From Kingdonia uniflora (Eukaryota > Streptophyta > Magnoliopsida > Ranunculales > Circaeasteraceae): DNA of 64,000 bases. Made by a program: the position numbers and the translations under genes. Below, in pieces: positions 11,318-21,323 of this stretch (within the stretch, counting starts at the first letter, position 1; each line of letters starts with the position of its first letter). The notes beneath the pieces are model-generated. The model was given only the letters and a program-made list of their open reading frames with translations, was not told the DNA's origin and made no database searches. The stretch covers positions 1,054,001-1,118,000 of the forward strand of contig JACGCM010002776.1 of NCBI GenBank assembly GCA_014058105.1, given 5' to 3'.

Positions 11318-12004
11318 AATAATGTTGCAAAACTACTGGAAATAGCATTAGATGACAGAATGGATAAAGAACCCAATGTACCACTTCCCTGTCTTGAAGT
11401 TTCTTTTTTGGAGTTGTTGCCTATTGTTCCAGTTGAACATGGTGGCGTAGAATTGGACAGCCACAGTTCTTGCAATCTGCAAGGTATATTCACTTCTACC
11501 TAGCTATTTCTATTGTTAGTATGTTACACGTACTTGTCTTTTCAGTTTTTTATTTCCTTCTAATCATTTACATTTTCCGAAACAACAATGTGTATTGTGG
11601 AGAACCCCTTTGGATATGTATTTACACTGCCGTAGATCATTAGGGATAGTCTTCTAAACAAAATAATTTCTAGAAAATATACATTGAAAACTTTATATTT
11701 TTTACTTTCTTGGATGTACTATGTACATAAACTTAGTTCTTTAGAATTTTGTCTAAAATTCTTCTAATCTTATTTTTTATTTATTTATTTAAAATCTGTT
11801 CCTTTTTTCCGCAATGCACCTTTACCCTTCTATTTCAATTGTTAGTAAGGTAACACGTACTTGTCTCTTGAGTTTTACATTAATTCTCATCAGGAAACTT
11901 TGGACAAACAACAAAGTGTATATATGGCTATTAATCAATTGACAAGCATGCGGCATTTGCCGCCTGCAATGCATTATGTGCTTCTCGTTATGGCGTTGAG
12001 CTGG
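11318..12004 (+). pseudogene. Captured exons of an unidentified gene
   Basis: An open exon 11318-11483 (166 nt) lies between a TACAG acceptor and an AAG|GTATA donor and codes a peptide with LLEIALDDRMDKEPNVPLP and ELLPIVPVEHGGVELDSHSS. A second exon, 11894-12004, has a CAG acceptor and a GTATG donor. Joined in phase it continues QGNFGQTTKCIYGY, then a stop, then AAFAACNALCASRYGVELG. Two well-bounded exons in phase argue for a real source gene, but I do not recognise it. It is on the same strand as the other captured pieces. Confidence 0.5.
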
Positions 12005-12460
12005 GTATGTTAGTTTTATTATGCTCAAATTAGCGTTTTGTTATCGATGTATATATGGCTATTAATTGATCAAACTATGACCAGATAGGTATGTATCTGA
12101 ATCTGATTCATACCAGCTTTCTGCAAATTTGGATCCCGTTGAATATATATGGCAAGTTCTACATCTAAACCGCACCATAAAAGACTGTTCTAAACTGTAC
12201 TTGTAGATTTGATTAAAAATCGGAACCTACATAAATGAAACTCGGACACTCTGATAGAAAGTCTAGATATAAACATTTAAAGATGTTCGGATTCAGATTC
12301 TTATCAGATCAGAATATGTAAAATCTGAATCTCGACCAAAACCTTATGGAAGTTTTGACTAAAATAAGATTAATAACCGACGAATCAATAACATGCTTAT
12401 CCAAATCTGAGCAACCCTATTTGTGTTCACTTACCTTCATTTTTGTTCATTGTGAGGGTA
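12005..12460. other. CACTA interior, no gene recognised
   Basis: AT-rich sequence with several TCTGAATC/GATTCAGA-like short repeats in both orientations. No coding signal was seen. Confidence 0.3.
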
Positions 12461-12465
12461 TATGA

Positions 12466-13282
12466 TGTAGGGGACTAACTCCATTTGGGCGGGAGTTGGT
12501 TTTTACAAAGTAGACTCAATCTTCAATCAAAGGGAACAAGTAATTGACCTAAGATAAGATATAACCAAAGGCAAATACTTGCGTAGAGGCCCGAATGTGA
12601 CTCTCTACGACTTTTGTTGAGGATTTTAAAGACAGATTGTATTATTGAAGAGTAAATTACAGGTTCGAGTACAAAAGTTATGGGGTGGTCGAAGGTAAAA
12701 ATGCATAGGCTGGAGGAGATTTTTTGTAACCCCCGCTTGGTTTCCCCTCCCCTCTATTTATAGAAGCATAGGGAGCTGAGTCATCAAACGTGGGTTCGGT
12801 TTACATGATTATATTGACAAAAAAACCCGGCGAGTGACGGGCGTTGGTCTTGTCGGTACTGTTACTGCTGCATTTATTGGTGATGGCTCTGAACGACACG
12901 GTGGTTGGGCTTGTTACTGTAGATGCACGGGCCAATCAATGCGCTGTCCTATCTGATGAGGTAGTTGTCTGTCTTATCTTGCTTCGACCGTGTGATAGTG
13001 AGGTCGAAGGATATCTGTTGCTAGGACGTTAATCCGTTCTCGAAGTTCTGTCTAGTGAGCTGGCTGTCTGTCTTATCATACTTCGACCGTATGTAGATAT
13101 GGTCGAAGGATGTCTGCTACAATGTACTGATCCGTTCTCGAAGTTCTGTCCGTTGTCGAAGGTTCGTCTCTGGGGAATCTCTGAGGAGCCTTTTTTAGGG
13201 GTTGAAAGGGCTTCGATATATTCGAGTAGGCTATGAAGTAGGCTTTGGCTTTTTGTTCGAAGGCTACGAGTAGGCTACTACA
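12466..13282 (-). repeat. Solo LTR nested in the CACTA element
   Basis: An 817-bp block with TGTAGGGG...CTACTACA ends and a perfect 5-bp flanking duplication TATGA (12461-12465, 13283-13287). A TATA box TATAAATAG on the minus strand (12755-12763) gives its orientation. Inside, CTTCGACC/GGTCGAAG motifs recur. No second LTR or internal region is present, so it is a product of LTR-LTR recombination. Its ends differ from the RT1-RT4 LTRs. Confidence 0.8.
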
Positions 13283-13417
13283 TATGACGAGTATATACAT
13301 GTAATTGGAACTTTTCTGTGATGTCTTAAATGTAATATCCTCTGCTATATTGGGTAAAAAAGACAATTTCTGATGTTATAATCTCTACTACTTTCTCATA
13401 TGTTCTCTATAAGAATG

Positions 13418-13419
<2 letters not shown>

Positions 13420-13450
<31 letters not shown>
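13420..13450. repeat. (AT)n microsatellite
   Basis: About 15 uninterrupted AT dinucleotides inside the CACTA element. Confidence 0.9.
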
Positions 13451-13451
<1 letters not shown>

Positions 13452-13466
13452 CTTCTTAAAACATCT

Positions 13467-13680
13467 TCAGGTATTCCAAATGGGGTGTCTAGGAGAGGAT
13501 CCGTGGACACCCCCTTTTGGAACGCCCCTCTAGACACCCTGTTTTTCGGAACACCTAAATATTTTTTAAGAATAATACCTGTAAATTATTAGGACATCTT
13601 TAGGTGTTCCAAAAAATGGGGTGTCTAGGAGGGTGTTCCAAAAGGGGGTGTCCATGGATCCGCTTCCATATATATATTGG
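13467..13680. repeat. Foldback/MITE-like repeat
   Basis: The block AGGTGTTCCAAA...GGGGTGTCTAGGAG occurs twice in direct orientation (13467, 13611) and once inverted (about 13515-13557), so the segment can fold into long hairpins. It fits a small non-autonomous DNA element or its rearranged remnant. Confidence 0.6.
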
Positions 13681-13910
13681 GCATGCTCCCCAAATCACAT
13701 CTGCTTACACGTAGGCCAACGCTAATTTGTTTTGATTTACCATACGTTTTATTTTGTTTTGTTTTCCTTTAGGGAACTGACTAAAATACCTCAAGTTTTA
13801 GAACAACTCAGCTTCATTTTTCACTACCTAATGAACTCTTCAGTAGAATACCATAACATCAAGGGCCATGGCTAAATAGGATCTTAATTATTTTGTTTTG
13901 TTTTTATCAG

Positions 13911-15724
13911 GTGTCATTGTAGATCATATTAATTGAAGAAAAACTAACAGAAGGATGGGGTGGTGAAAATACGTATCATGTTGTAGGGTACCGCTATTTA
14001 TTGTTTGATAGTAACAAAAATATGTCACGAGCTTCTCCACCTGGAAAGGTCGCAACTCTGGCAAAGGTTAGTATTGAACTACTGTTCACATCAGCGGCAA
14101 ACTTTAGTATTATTTCAAATTAGTATACAACTTGCTAATTGAAAAGCTTTTGGTATTTTAAGGTTAACTCAGCTTTGTCAGGCAAAAACTTCATTGTGGA
14201 TATGTGGACGACCAAACACGTCTAGTCACATCAACTAATAGTTCGATAAACCAATTTAATCTACACTACTCATAAAATTGTATAAGTATTCAGTACCACT
14301 ACTGGTCATCAAAAACTGCAACCAACCAATTTGATATCATATCGATACAGTCATTATATTTGATGAAATCAATATTATTCGCTTGTCGTTTTGCCCCAAT
14401 AAATGAAGCTGAAAACGACATGAACCGAATACCTTCGGTTTTGCGCTAGGAGCTACGTTGCTAAATGCGCTAGGAGCTCTGCCCTAAAAATGACCACTTA
14501 GCTTAACGCTTAAAGCTGCCACTTAGACTCACTTGAAAGTTCTATGCTTACAAAGTGGGTAATACAATTTGAATCGCTTTCCTGTTGCTTCTATGGAATC
14601 TCCATGGGATGGCGGTCCAGAGTATGATCCGGTCAGCGGTGTCACTTTGACATCTTTCCCGTGGACTGGGCCCAATTGAAGCTTGGCTCCTTAGGTATGG
14701 CTAGGGTCTACTGACCGATGTTCCGCATCTCGCATGAGTTTCTTCCTCATCACTTAAAGCAACAACTTAGCTCTTTTTTTGACAACACTGCTTAACTGGA
14801 AGTCTTAATAAGTTCATGAAGTCTTTTGCACACTATAATGGTGTTCTGACAACTGATATGTCTGATGAGAAGACAAAAATCCTGTTTGCTTTGTTTCATT
14901 ATATTAGTAAATGAACCTCAACAAGTAATAAATAGCATGTCGTTCCATTCTCCAACGTAGTAAACTTCCTTTTATGGATGAAAATCACGTTATCTTTTAC
15001 TTGTAGCAATCCAACTTGAGATATTGATTCTAGTCTTATTTATTTTAGGAAAAAGTTATCTAATACATACAGTGTGAGTCCTTTAGCAACACCTATTGTT
15101 TTATTTCAACAATGAATTCAAAGCACTGATGAAAACCAAAGAAAAGAAGTCCTAATTTACACAAGAACATGTTATTCGGGTGATTTGTTTAGCAATTAAT
15201 CAACTTTTCTGAATCATTCTATATGTAACTTTAGAAATTGATGTAGTGTCATTTCAATAGATGGGTTCATCATTAGTGGATTTTATGAGATTATCTTGTA
15301 AATAACGTGTCAGCTAAATAAGTTGATGTATTTACCCTGTATGTCGTGTTTTTAGCATTGACTACTGGGTAAGGATCTCTGACTGCTATTTCGGTTGAGC
15401 ACATAATTTCCATTCAGTGGTGGGCAATATACTTTCATTAACTGAGTATTAATTTTCTGTTTTAGAATGCTTTTGACCTTCTTTGTGGCATCAGGAATCT
15501 TTGCTAGCCCAAAAAAAGCTAAGAGAGGAGGTTGATTTAGAAAAGAGTATAACAAAGAAAGATAACCCCAGCCCTGAAAAAGACTTAGAAGTGTGCATTA
15601 GGGCAAACAACAATTCTTGGGTGATTGCACGGGTTACAAGAGGGAAGGAGCTTTACATGGTTCTCGAAAAAGCAAGTGAAACCCTACTTTACGCCTCAGA
15701 TGCTGTTGAGAAGTTCAGCAACAG
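13911..15724 (+). pseudogene. Captured CCZ1 fragment (two exons near the C terminus)
   Basis: Exon 13911-14066 codes EEKLTEGWGGENTYHVVGY, then RASPPGKVATLAK, ending at an AAG|GTTAG donor. Exon 15495-15724 follows a TCAG acceptor and continues ESLLAQKKLREEVDLEKS, KDLEVCIRANNNSWVIARVT and ASETLLYASDAVEKFSNR before a GTGCA donor. These match the near-C-terminal part of plant CCZ1, which with MON1 activates Rab7 at the vacuole. The final short exon and all upstream exons are missing. The intron is 1.43 kb. The second exon is fully open and the first nearly so, making this the best kept of the captured pieces. Confidence 0.87.
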
Positions 15725-16309
15725 GTGCACACATCTTTTCCACTATTACTCATTTTTTGTAATGGTTTTTTTTTTTTTTTTACTTTTTTTATTATCTTAC
15801 TTTTTTTTATAATCTTAGGAACTGAATTTAATGGTGAAAATCACAAATACAAGTGCTATTGAAGAAATGGATCTATTAGGTCTTAATGAGTTCAATTTAT
15901 ATCTGTTAGAGCATCTGAACTCCAGTATTATTGACTTCCAAAACTGTTAAACTGGTAATAATGAATGGCATAAATTTTTGGTTCTGTCTATATATGAAGT
16001 CAGACACACCTTTAATGTTATGTGTTCAGTGTTTTAAATTATTGGAATAAGATGTGGACTTCCTAGGGTTTCCAGCTTCACAACAGCCTTTAAACGGGAA
16101 TCAGACATCAAATATAGTTGCAGGGAGCAAGACTTTGCTGGATAGATCATACTTTAAGTAGATTTACAGTAAATGTTAGCTTATCTATTTACTTGGAGCT
16201 TGTTTTGCCCTCTTTATTCTTGTTCAAAAGTTGGATTTGTTGAGTCTATTGGGGATGATCTGTTAGTTAGCAAATTTGTTTCAATTTTTTTTTTCACTTG
16301 GTAAGCATT
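15725..16309. other. CACTA interior, intron-like, no gene recognised
   Basis: AT-rich with T homopolymers (about 15768-15810). It ends at the poly(T) marking the 3' end of the reverse-strand LINE fragment. No other feature seen. Confidence 0.35.
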
Positions 16310-17265
16310 TTTTTGATTTTATAAATGAAAAGATAAAACTACAAGAGTGGGTATAATATTTACAAGAGAAAATTAATAAGAGAGCTCTAGTATCAAAAGC
16401 ATCATTAGGATAGTAGGACATCCCAACTAGGTTGGCACCCCCATAGCCCCACAAATCATTTGCTGCTACTAGTTACATTTGAACCTAAACTATTTCACAA
16501 AAAGCATATCCAGCTTTGTTATGAAGTCTGATCTTCCATCATACACTATTCTGTGATAGATTTTCCCTGAGGCATCTTCATGGACGATTTGTTTTAAATC
16601 CTATGTGAACTAATCTCAATCATACTGGGCTTTCTCTGTATTGTACGGCTTAGAGACAAGGTTGTCAGCAGCATAATTACAGTCCCTGTATTTGCTTAAT
16701 GCAAAAAATTTAACATTTTCCTATCTTCAGTTTGATGCTTCTCATAACAGATCTTATGTACCATGGGAGGTCTTAATCACTTTTTATCATGTTCATCACA
16801 GCTTTGGAGTCAGATTTAATCATTATCTTCTTAAAGCCAATGCTCACGGCCATCTCTAAGCCTTGATCAAGAACCTGCATTTCATGATTATATTCATGGG
16901 CTTACATTTTCCAGCACAAGCCCTTACAGAAACACCATTGGAGTCTATAAAAATTGCTCCATAACCCCTTAAGTTTGCAAGAGAGCCATCTGTGTTTAGT
17001 TTGCTGCCTTCTGGGGGATTTTTCCATCGCCGCTTAATAATTTTAATTTGAGTCCAGTCAGCAACAATGTCTCAACATTTTGAAAGACTCCTTTTACCAG
17101 GATTATCGACCATCTTGATAGAACCTTAACTAAGTTGGACTCTAGCATCCATCCTTCTGAATGACAGTGTTATAAACTGTTGCTTTCTCTTGAAAGACTC
17201 TTTGATTTCTCTCCCACCAGGTTTCATGATTGTAGCTGCAAAACACCATTATAAAGATTTTAGCT
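16310..17265 (-). mobile_element. LINE (L1-type) 3' fragment with RNase H domain
   Basis: On the minus strand, with stops and shifts, it codes ETWWERNQRVFQEKATVYNT (about 17245), then KLNTDGSLANLRGYGAIFID (about 17000), a signature of the RNase H-like domain at the end of plant L1 reverse-transcriptase proteins, then VLDQGLEMAVSIGFKKIMIK (about 16860). T-rich tracts at 16283-16294 and 16307-16314 on the plus strand would be the poly(A) tail. 5'-truncated, as is usual for LINEs. It lies between the CCZ1 and sucrose-transporter pieces. Confidence 0.75.
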
Positions 17266-17702
17266 TCAATAGAACGTCAACTCCAAAGGAGTTATTTATA
17301 GCTATAGAGGTGCTTTTCTCAATTCTCTTGCTGCTGTCCTTCTTAATTGCATGAGTCCGATGCTCGTGACCTGTGTTTGACCAAGAACTACCGGATATTG
17401 TAAGTGATTGTACCCAAGTGTTAGCTTCTTTCATACTTTCATCAAGCATGTTGACATATTTATCTGCTTCTTGTGTAATGTATATGGATATGAAGCCTGC
17501 TAAAGAATTTCATACTGGATAAATGTTCTGAATGTTCTGAATAAATGGTCATGTATGGTTATTGCAGCTATCATGGTTTCCATTTTTCCTTTTTGATACA
17601 GACTGGATGGGTCCAGCTCGTGCTCGGGGATCCGAAAGGAGTTCCAGATGAGATCCTAGCATATGATTCAAGTATCTGAGCCAAACACGACCTTTTTTTG
17701 TA

Positions 17703-17996
17703 GGGCCCAGCTTGTGCTCTTCTTGCTGATCTCTCAGGTGATACTTTGTTTATGGCTTACATTCAGGTCATCATAAGACTTATGAAACTTTGGCTTCTAT
17801 ATTATTATGCCTTGTACTACAGATCACAAACTAATGCAATCTAGTCAAACTCTGATATTTATCTAATGTTATTTATGTATTATTAATTTGGTATAGGTCC
17901 CGATCAACGGAATTCTGCAAATGCTATATTCTGTTTATGGATGGCAGTTGGAAATATCCTTGGGTTTTCTCCTGGTTCTAATGGAAATTGGCACAG
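17703..17996 (+). pseudogene. Captured sucrose transporter fragment (SUT/SUC family)
   Basis: Exon piece 17703-17736 codes GPACALLADLS up to a CAG|GTGAT donor. Exon 17897-17996 follows a TATAG acceptor and continues GPDQRNSANAIFCLWMAVGN and ILGFSPGSNGNWHR to an ACAG|GTGAG donor. This is the conserved middle of plant H+/sucrose symporters (MFS, GPH family), around transmembrane helices IV-V. The remaining exons are absent. The fragment reads open across both exons. Which SUT clade it came from cannot be settled. Confidence 0.85.
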
Positions 17997-18255
17997 GTGA
18001 GATTACATGCACTTTGTATCACACCTCATATTTAAGTTGTAGCATGGTGAAATTTGAGGGTCTTCTATTTGAGAGTTCTTGTATGGTAGTTTTGTTTTTG
18101 TTAAAAATATTTGTAAACAGTAAAAATTGCAGTTCGATTATGCAGATCAGTCCTAATACATCTCTCCTTTCAGAAAAGTTGCCACTAAAGAGTGTTAGTA
18201 TTATGTGCTGTCAAGTTAGCTATGACTTACACTTCATTATGTTCATTCCTAGCAG

Positions 18256-18480
18256 GCCCATTACCATTTGTTTGGCGTTTCTCATACGCGGAGATAAAGA
18301 AATTAAGCAACTGGTGGATTCAGCAGTATTATCACTACACATTCAGATGGTTCTGTTTACAAAGCTCAGTTCCGAGGTGGTCTTGTTGCTGTTGTGAACG
18401 ATGTAAGAATCTTTAATGAAGCGAAGGATGCCTCTAATAAGGAAGTGCAGCTCTTGATGCGGTTGAATCATCAGCTCTTG
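18256..18480 (+). pseudogene. Captured receptor-like kinase N-lobe fragment
   Basis: After one frameshift the strand codes RFSYAEIKKATGGFSSII, then SDGSVYKAQFRGGLVAVV and NKEVQLLMRLNHQLL before a TAG. This is the start of a plant RLK kinase domain like At1g49730/At3g19300 (FSYKEIxxATxxF ... GTVYKA ... GLVAAVK). The glycine loop is altered and the subdomain II Lys appears as Asn, so it is non-catalytic. It belongs to a different kinase family from the fragment at 7808. Confidence 0.75.
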
Positions 18481-18599
18481 TAGCACGGAGTATGTGGTAC
18501 CCTCTCTACCATCTCTTTGTACATGAGAAATAATTTTCCAAGAGCATCTATTTTTTTTTGCGGTTACACGACGTCATTTTGATCTGCTAATTTTTGTAA

Positions 18600-19061
18600 T
18601 TTATCTTTCTTTGGAAATTATGTAATTGTGGCTTCGGCCATTTACAACGGTGAAATATATATATATATATATATATTTTTGTTTTGTAAAATGACTTTAG
18701 CCATGGCTAGTTTTGTAGTTAATAGCGAGTATTAGCCATAGATGAAACAGTGGCAATTAACAAGCATTAGCCACAAATATTATGGTGGTGATTGACAGGT
18801 ATTAGCCACGGGACATTTCGTGGGAAAGTTTGTAGCCAATGAAGCCATTTGCCACGGTTTATAATGTATCAAATGTGCATTAATAGCCACGAAATAGCCA
18901 CGGTACTTCCCGTGGCTATAACTGATTCATTGGCCACGGTTAGGTTTGTGCTTGAATATTAGCCACACCACCAGTTGACACGACCCTGGGCACGGGTATA
19001 CTCGTGACGAATGGTATTAGCCACGGCCAGGCAGTGGCTATTGATGCTGATTCTAGTAGTG
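18600..19061 (+). repeat. CACTA right subterminal repeats and TIR
   Basis: At least ten copies of GCCACGG, AGCCAC or their complements CCGTGGC lie between 18640 and 19045, often preceded by ATTA. The block ends TTCTAGTAGTG. Such clusters are where the element-encoded DNA-binding protein acts in En/Spm systems. A run of AT dinucleotides lies at 18655-18676. Confidence 0.8.
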
Positions 19062-19064
19062 ATT

Positions 19065-19353
19065 GGTAGTGACTAGTTATTACAAAGAATGCTCTGAGTA
19101 GGAAAAATGTCATTAATCTGTAGTTCTCTGGTCCTATGTATAGGTCTTATAATATGACAGTTATTCACTTTAATGACAAATGTTACAATCTTAGTTTTGA
19201 TGAGTCTTCATAATAATTGTGTAATGGCATGAGTAACTATTCTGTCTTGTAACAACTTCATTAAATGACGTCGTGTGTTAGTGAGTTCGGGCTATTTCCA
19301 CGGAGGTCAATATATTATCCCTTTGAGACCGAGAGTGAGAATAAGTCCCTACA
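19065..19353 (-). repeat. RT2 3' LTR, right piece
   Basis: Continues the LTR broken at 7463 and ends in CCCTACA. Joined length is 453 bp, against 492 bp for the 5' LTR, which has an extra tandem block. Confidence 0.85.
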
Positions 19354-19370
19354 ACCGCCCCCTCTCAACC
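19354..19370 (-). other. RT2 polypurine tract
   Basis: The minus strand reads GGTTGAGAGGGGGCGGT immediately before the 3' LTR. RT3 has the same type of tract at 22801-22815 and RT4 at 58917-58929. Confidence 0.7.
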
Positions 19371-19499
19371 AAGAGCGCGAGTGGTGCTAGTTGAGAAACA
19401 TTATTAGCGAGTGGTGTTGGTTACGAAGCATCATTAGTGCTGCATTAAATGTGTTAGGATCATTCCCAACGGCATGTAACTCTTTTTCTTTGTAATAGA

Positions 19500-20135
19500 T
19501 ATAATAGATGTATTGGTCAAATTGGATAAACCAATTGCTGACCTATAATATAATATGTTGGTCGAATTGGACAAACCAATTGTTGACCTATAATGTAATG
19601 TGTTAGTCGAATTGGACGAACTAATCATTAACCTATAATATGCAATCTGTTGGTCGACTTGGATGTACTAATTATCGACATGTAATGTAGTAGATGTGTT
19701 GGTCACATTGGATGAACTAATTGTTGACCTGTAATTTAGTAAATGTATTGGTCGCATTGGATGAACCAATTATTGACCCGTAATATAGTAGATGTGTTGG
19801 TCGAATTGGGATGAACCAATTATGGACTTGTAATATAGTAGATGTGTTGGTCAAATTGGGATGAACCAATTGTGAACCTGTAATATAATAGATGTGTTGG
19901 TCGAATTGGGATAAACCAATTGTGGACCTTTAATATAGAAGATGTGTTGGTCGAATTGGATGAACTAATTGTGAACCTGTAATATGCTATCTGTTGGTCG
20001 AATTGGATGAACTAATTATCAACTTGTAATATATTAGATGTGTTGGTCGAATTGGGATGAACTAATTGTGGACCTGTAATATAGTATATGTGTTGGTTGA
20101 ATTGGATAGACCAATTGTAGACCTGTAGTATGTTA
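19500..20135. repeat. Tandem array of about 50-bp units inside RT2
   Basis: About 13 units like TGTTGGTCGAATTGGATGAA followed by CCAATTGTGGACCTGTAATATAG and a short spacer. Each unit contains an AATTGG...CCAATT inverted pair that can form a small hairpin. Units vary from about 46 to 52 bp and differ by several substitutions. It sits next to the PPT, where larger elements carry coding sequence. Confidence 0.85.
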
Positions 20136-20598
20136 GTCGAGCTCGCCCCTAAGTATGATTTTGAGTCGATTAGATTAATAATGAGGTTGAGCATTGAGTC
20201 TGAAGTTGAGGTCGAACTCGCCCCCAAGTATCTTTTAAGTCGATTGACTGAATCTAATACTTGGGGTTTTACGAAAGCAAGTAGTAGTTTATGTGCCGAA
20301 TTAGATGAATCAATTATTGACATGACGATGAGCTTTAAGTTATGTATTTGAGCATCGAGCTTGATAAAAACTTGGCAATAAGCTTTTATCTGATGATGAG
20401 CGTAGTTATGTGCTCGGGCATTCTTCTTGAAAATGAATTTGTAAAGTTTTAGGCTACTGAATGCACGAAAAACGTATCAGGATGGCTTCTTCACGCAGTT
20501 GGAGTAAGCAGCAGATTTGAACTTCTCAATTCCTCCGTTTGGTCGAACGTCTTCAATGTTGTAACCAAGGATCAACGGTTGTGATTTGATCTCATAAG

Positions 20599-20925
20599 AT
20601 GGCGGAGGAGCATGGATACCAAGCAGCAGCAGAAGGCCATCTCTTCTGCACTAACAACTGCAGTTTCTTTGGAAGTTCATCAACGATGAATCTGTGCTTT
20701 AAATGTTTTCGTGATTTCTCTCTCAATGAACAACAAAACTTCGCTGCTAAGACCGTTGTCGAGAAATCCCTCGCTGATCCATCATCGTCTTCGTCGTTGC
20801 CTTTCAGATTCGTAGATGATCGTGATGATTCGATCATCAACGCTACTGTAACAACAACAGAATTGTTGGAACTGTTGACGGTGGCGGTATCGGTTTCAAC
20901 GGTGGAATCCCAACCAATGAATTGA
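20599..20925 (+). pseudogene. Captured A20-type zinc-finger (SAP) gene fragment
   Basis: An open frame of 108 codons starts MAEEHGYQAAAEGHLFC and contains an A20 zinc finger with Cys spacing C-x4-C-x11-C-x2-C (FCTNNCSFFGSSSTMNLCF, then KCF). Then follows EQQNFAAKTVVEKSLADPSS, as in plant stress-associated proteins. The AN1 finger expected at the C terminus is missing; the frame instead runs into sequence antisense to the neighbouring fragment and stops at 20925. It is antisense to RT2. The open frame suggests recent capture or little decay. Confidence 0.8.
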
Positions 20926-20929
20926 TTCT

Positions 20930-21058
20930 CTCCAAACAAATCATACATGATAGAGCGCTGGATTGAGACAAAGTGAGGAAAGATTGGATGGTGGTGTTGT
21001 TGTTAGAATCAAAATCAGAATCTGATGGTGGAGAGAGGTTTAAGGTTTTCGATGCCAT
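20930..21058 (-). pseudogene. Captured 5' end of an NFXL2-like gene
   Basis: In RT2's sense direction a CT-rich leader (about 21180-21070) precedes MASKTLNLSPPSDSDFDSNN, then TTIQSFLTLSQSSALS and CMICLERI, which resembles the N terminus and first RING Cys pair of plant NF-X-like 2. The similarity stops about where the oppositely oriented SAP piece begins. Only leader and first-exon material is present. Identification is from memory of the family and less certain than the A20 call. Confidence 0.5.
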
Positions 21059-21303
21059 TAGAGATGAATTAGAGCTGAAACTGAAATGGTGAATTTGAAG
21101 AGAGAGATATCGCGAGAGAGTTACAGAGATGAGAGCGATGGAGATCGAGCAAGAGAGAGAGATTTTGTTTGCTACATTTCTCCTCTGATTTGATATTACA
21201 AGTTTTTTAGCTTGTTCTCTCGCCCCACTAGAGGATTGTGACTTGGGCTCGGCATTATGTGAAGCTGGTTCTGTATTTGAGCACTGTGGCTAATTGTTCG
21301 TAG

Positions 21304-21323
21304 TTCCCACAGACGGCGTCAAA
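21304..21323 (-). other. RT2 primer-binding site
   Basis: The minus strand reads TTTGACGCCGTCTGTGGGAA directly after the 5' LTR, nearly the same as in RT1 and RT3. Confidence 0.7.

Larger units (their letters stand above)
7464..19061 (+). mobile_element. CACTA (En/Spm-type) transposon carrying host gene fragments
   Basis: Starts CACTACTAGAAAATG and ends TTCTAGTAGTG, giving an inverted terminal repeat CACTACTAGAA. The 3-bp target duplication ATT (7461-7463, 19062-19064) and the intact LTR sequence of RT2's other copy prove the boundaries. Subterminal regions hold repeated GCCACGG/CCGTGGC motifs in both orientations, typical binding sites for a TNPA-type protein. No TnpD-type transposase was found in 11.6 kb, so it is non-autonomous. 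It contains plus-strand pieces of a receptor kinase, an ARF, an unidentified gene, CCZ1, a sucrose transporter and a second kinase, plus a solo LTR, a foldback repeat and a LINE fragment. Confidence 0.92.

Noticed and set aside
14400..14760. Possible extra captured gene or repeat
   Set aside because: Two GCGCTAGGAGCT motifs and short open pieces, but no domain or boundaries.
17590..17672. Further captured exon (TGWVQLVLGDPKGVPDEILA)
   Set aside because: Short, with a stop soon after and no family recognised; not enough to annotate.
17921..18397. Single 158-codon protein
   Set aside because: The frame crosses a sucrose-transporter exon, intron sequence and an out-of-frame kinase piece; open only by chance.
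19500..20135. CRISPR-like array
   Set aside because: Units are head-to-tail variants without unique spacers, in an LTR element of a plant genome.
20592..20948. Minus-strand 118-codon ORF over the A20 fragment
   Set aside because: The plus strand encodes a recognisable A20 finger; the antisense frame has no known motif.
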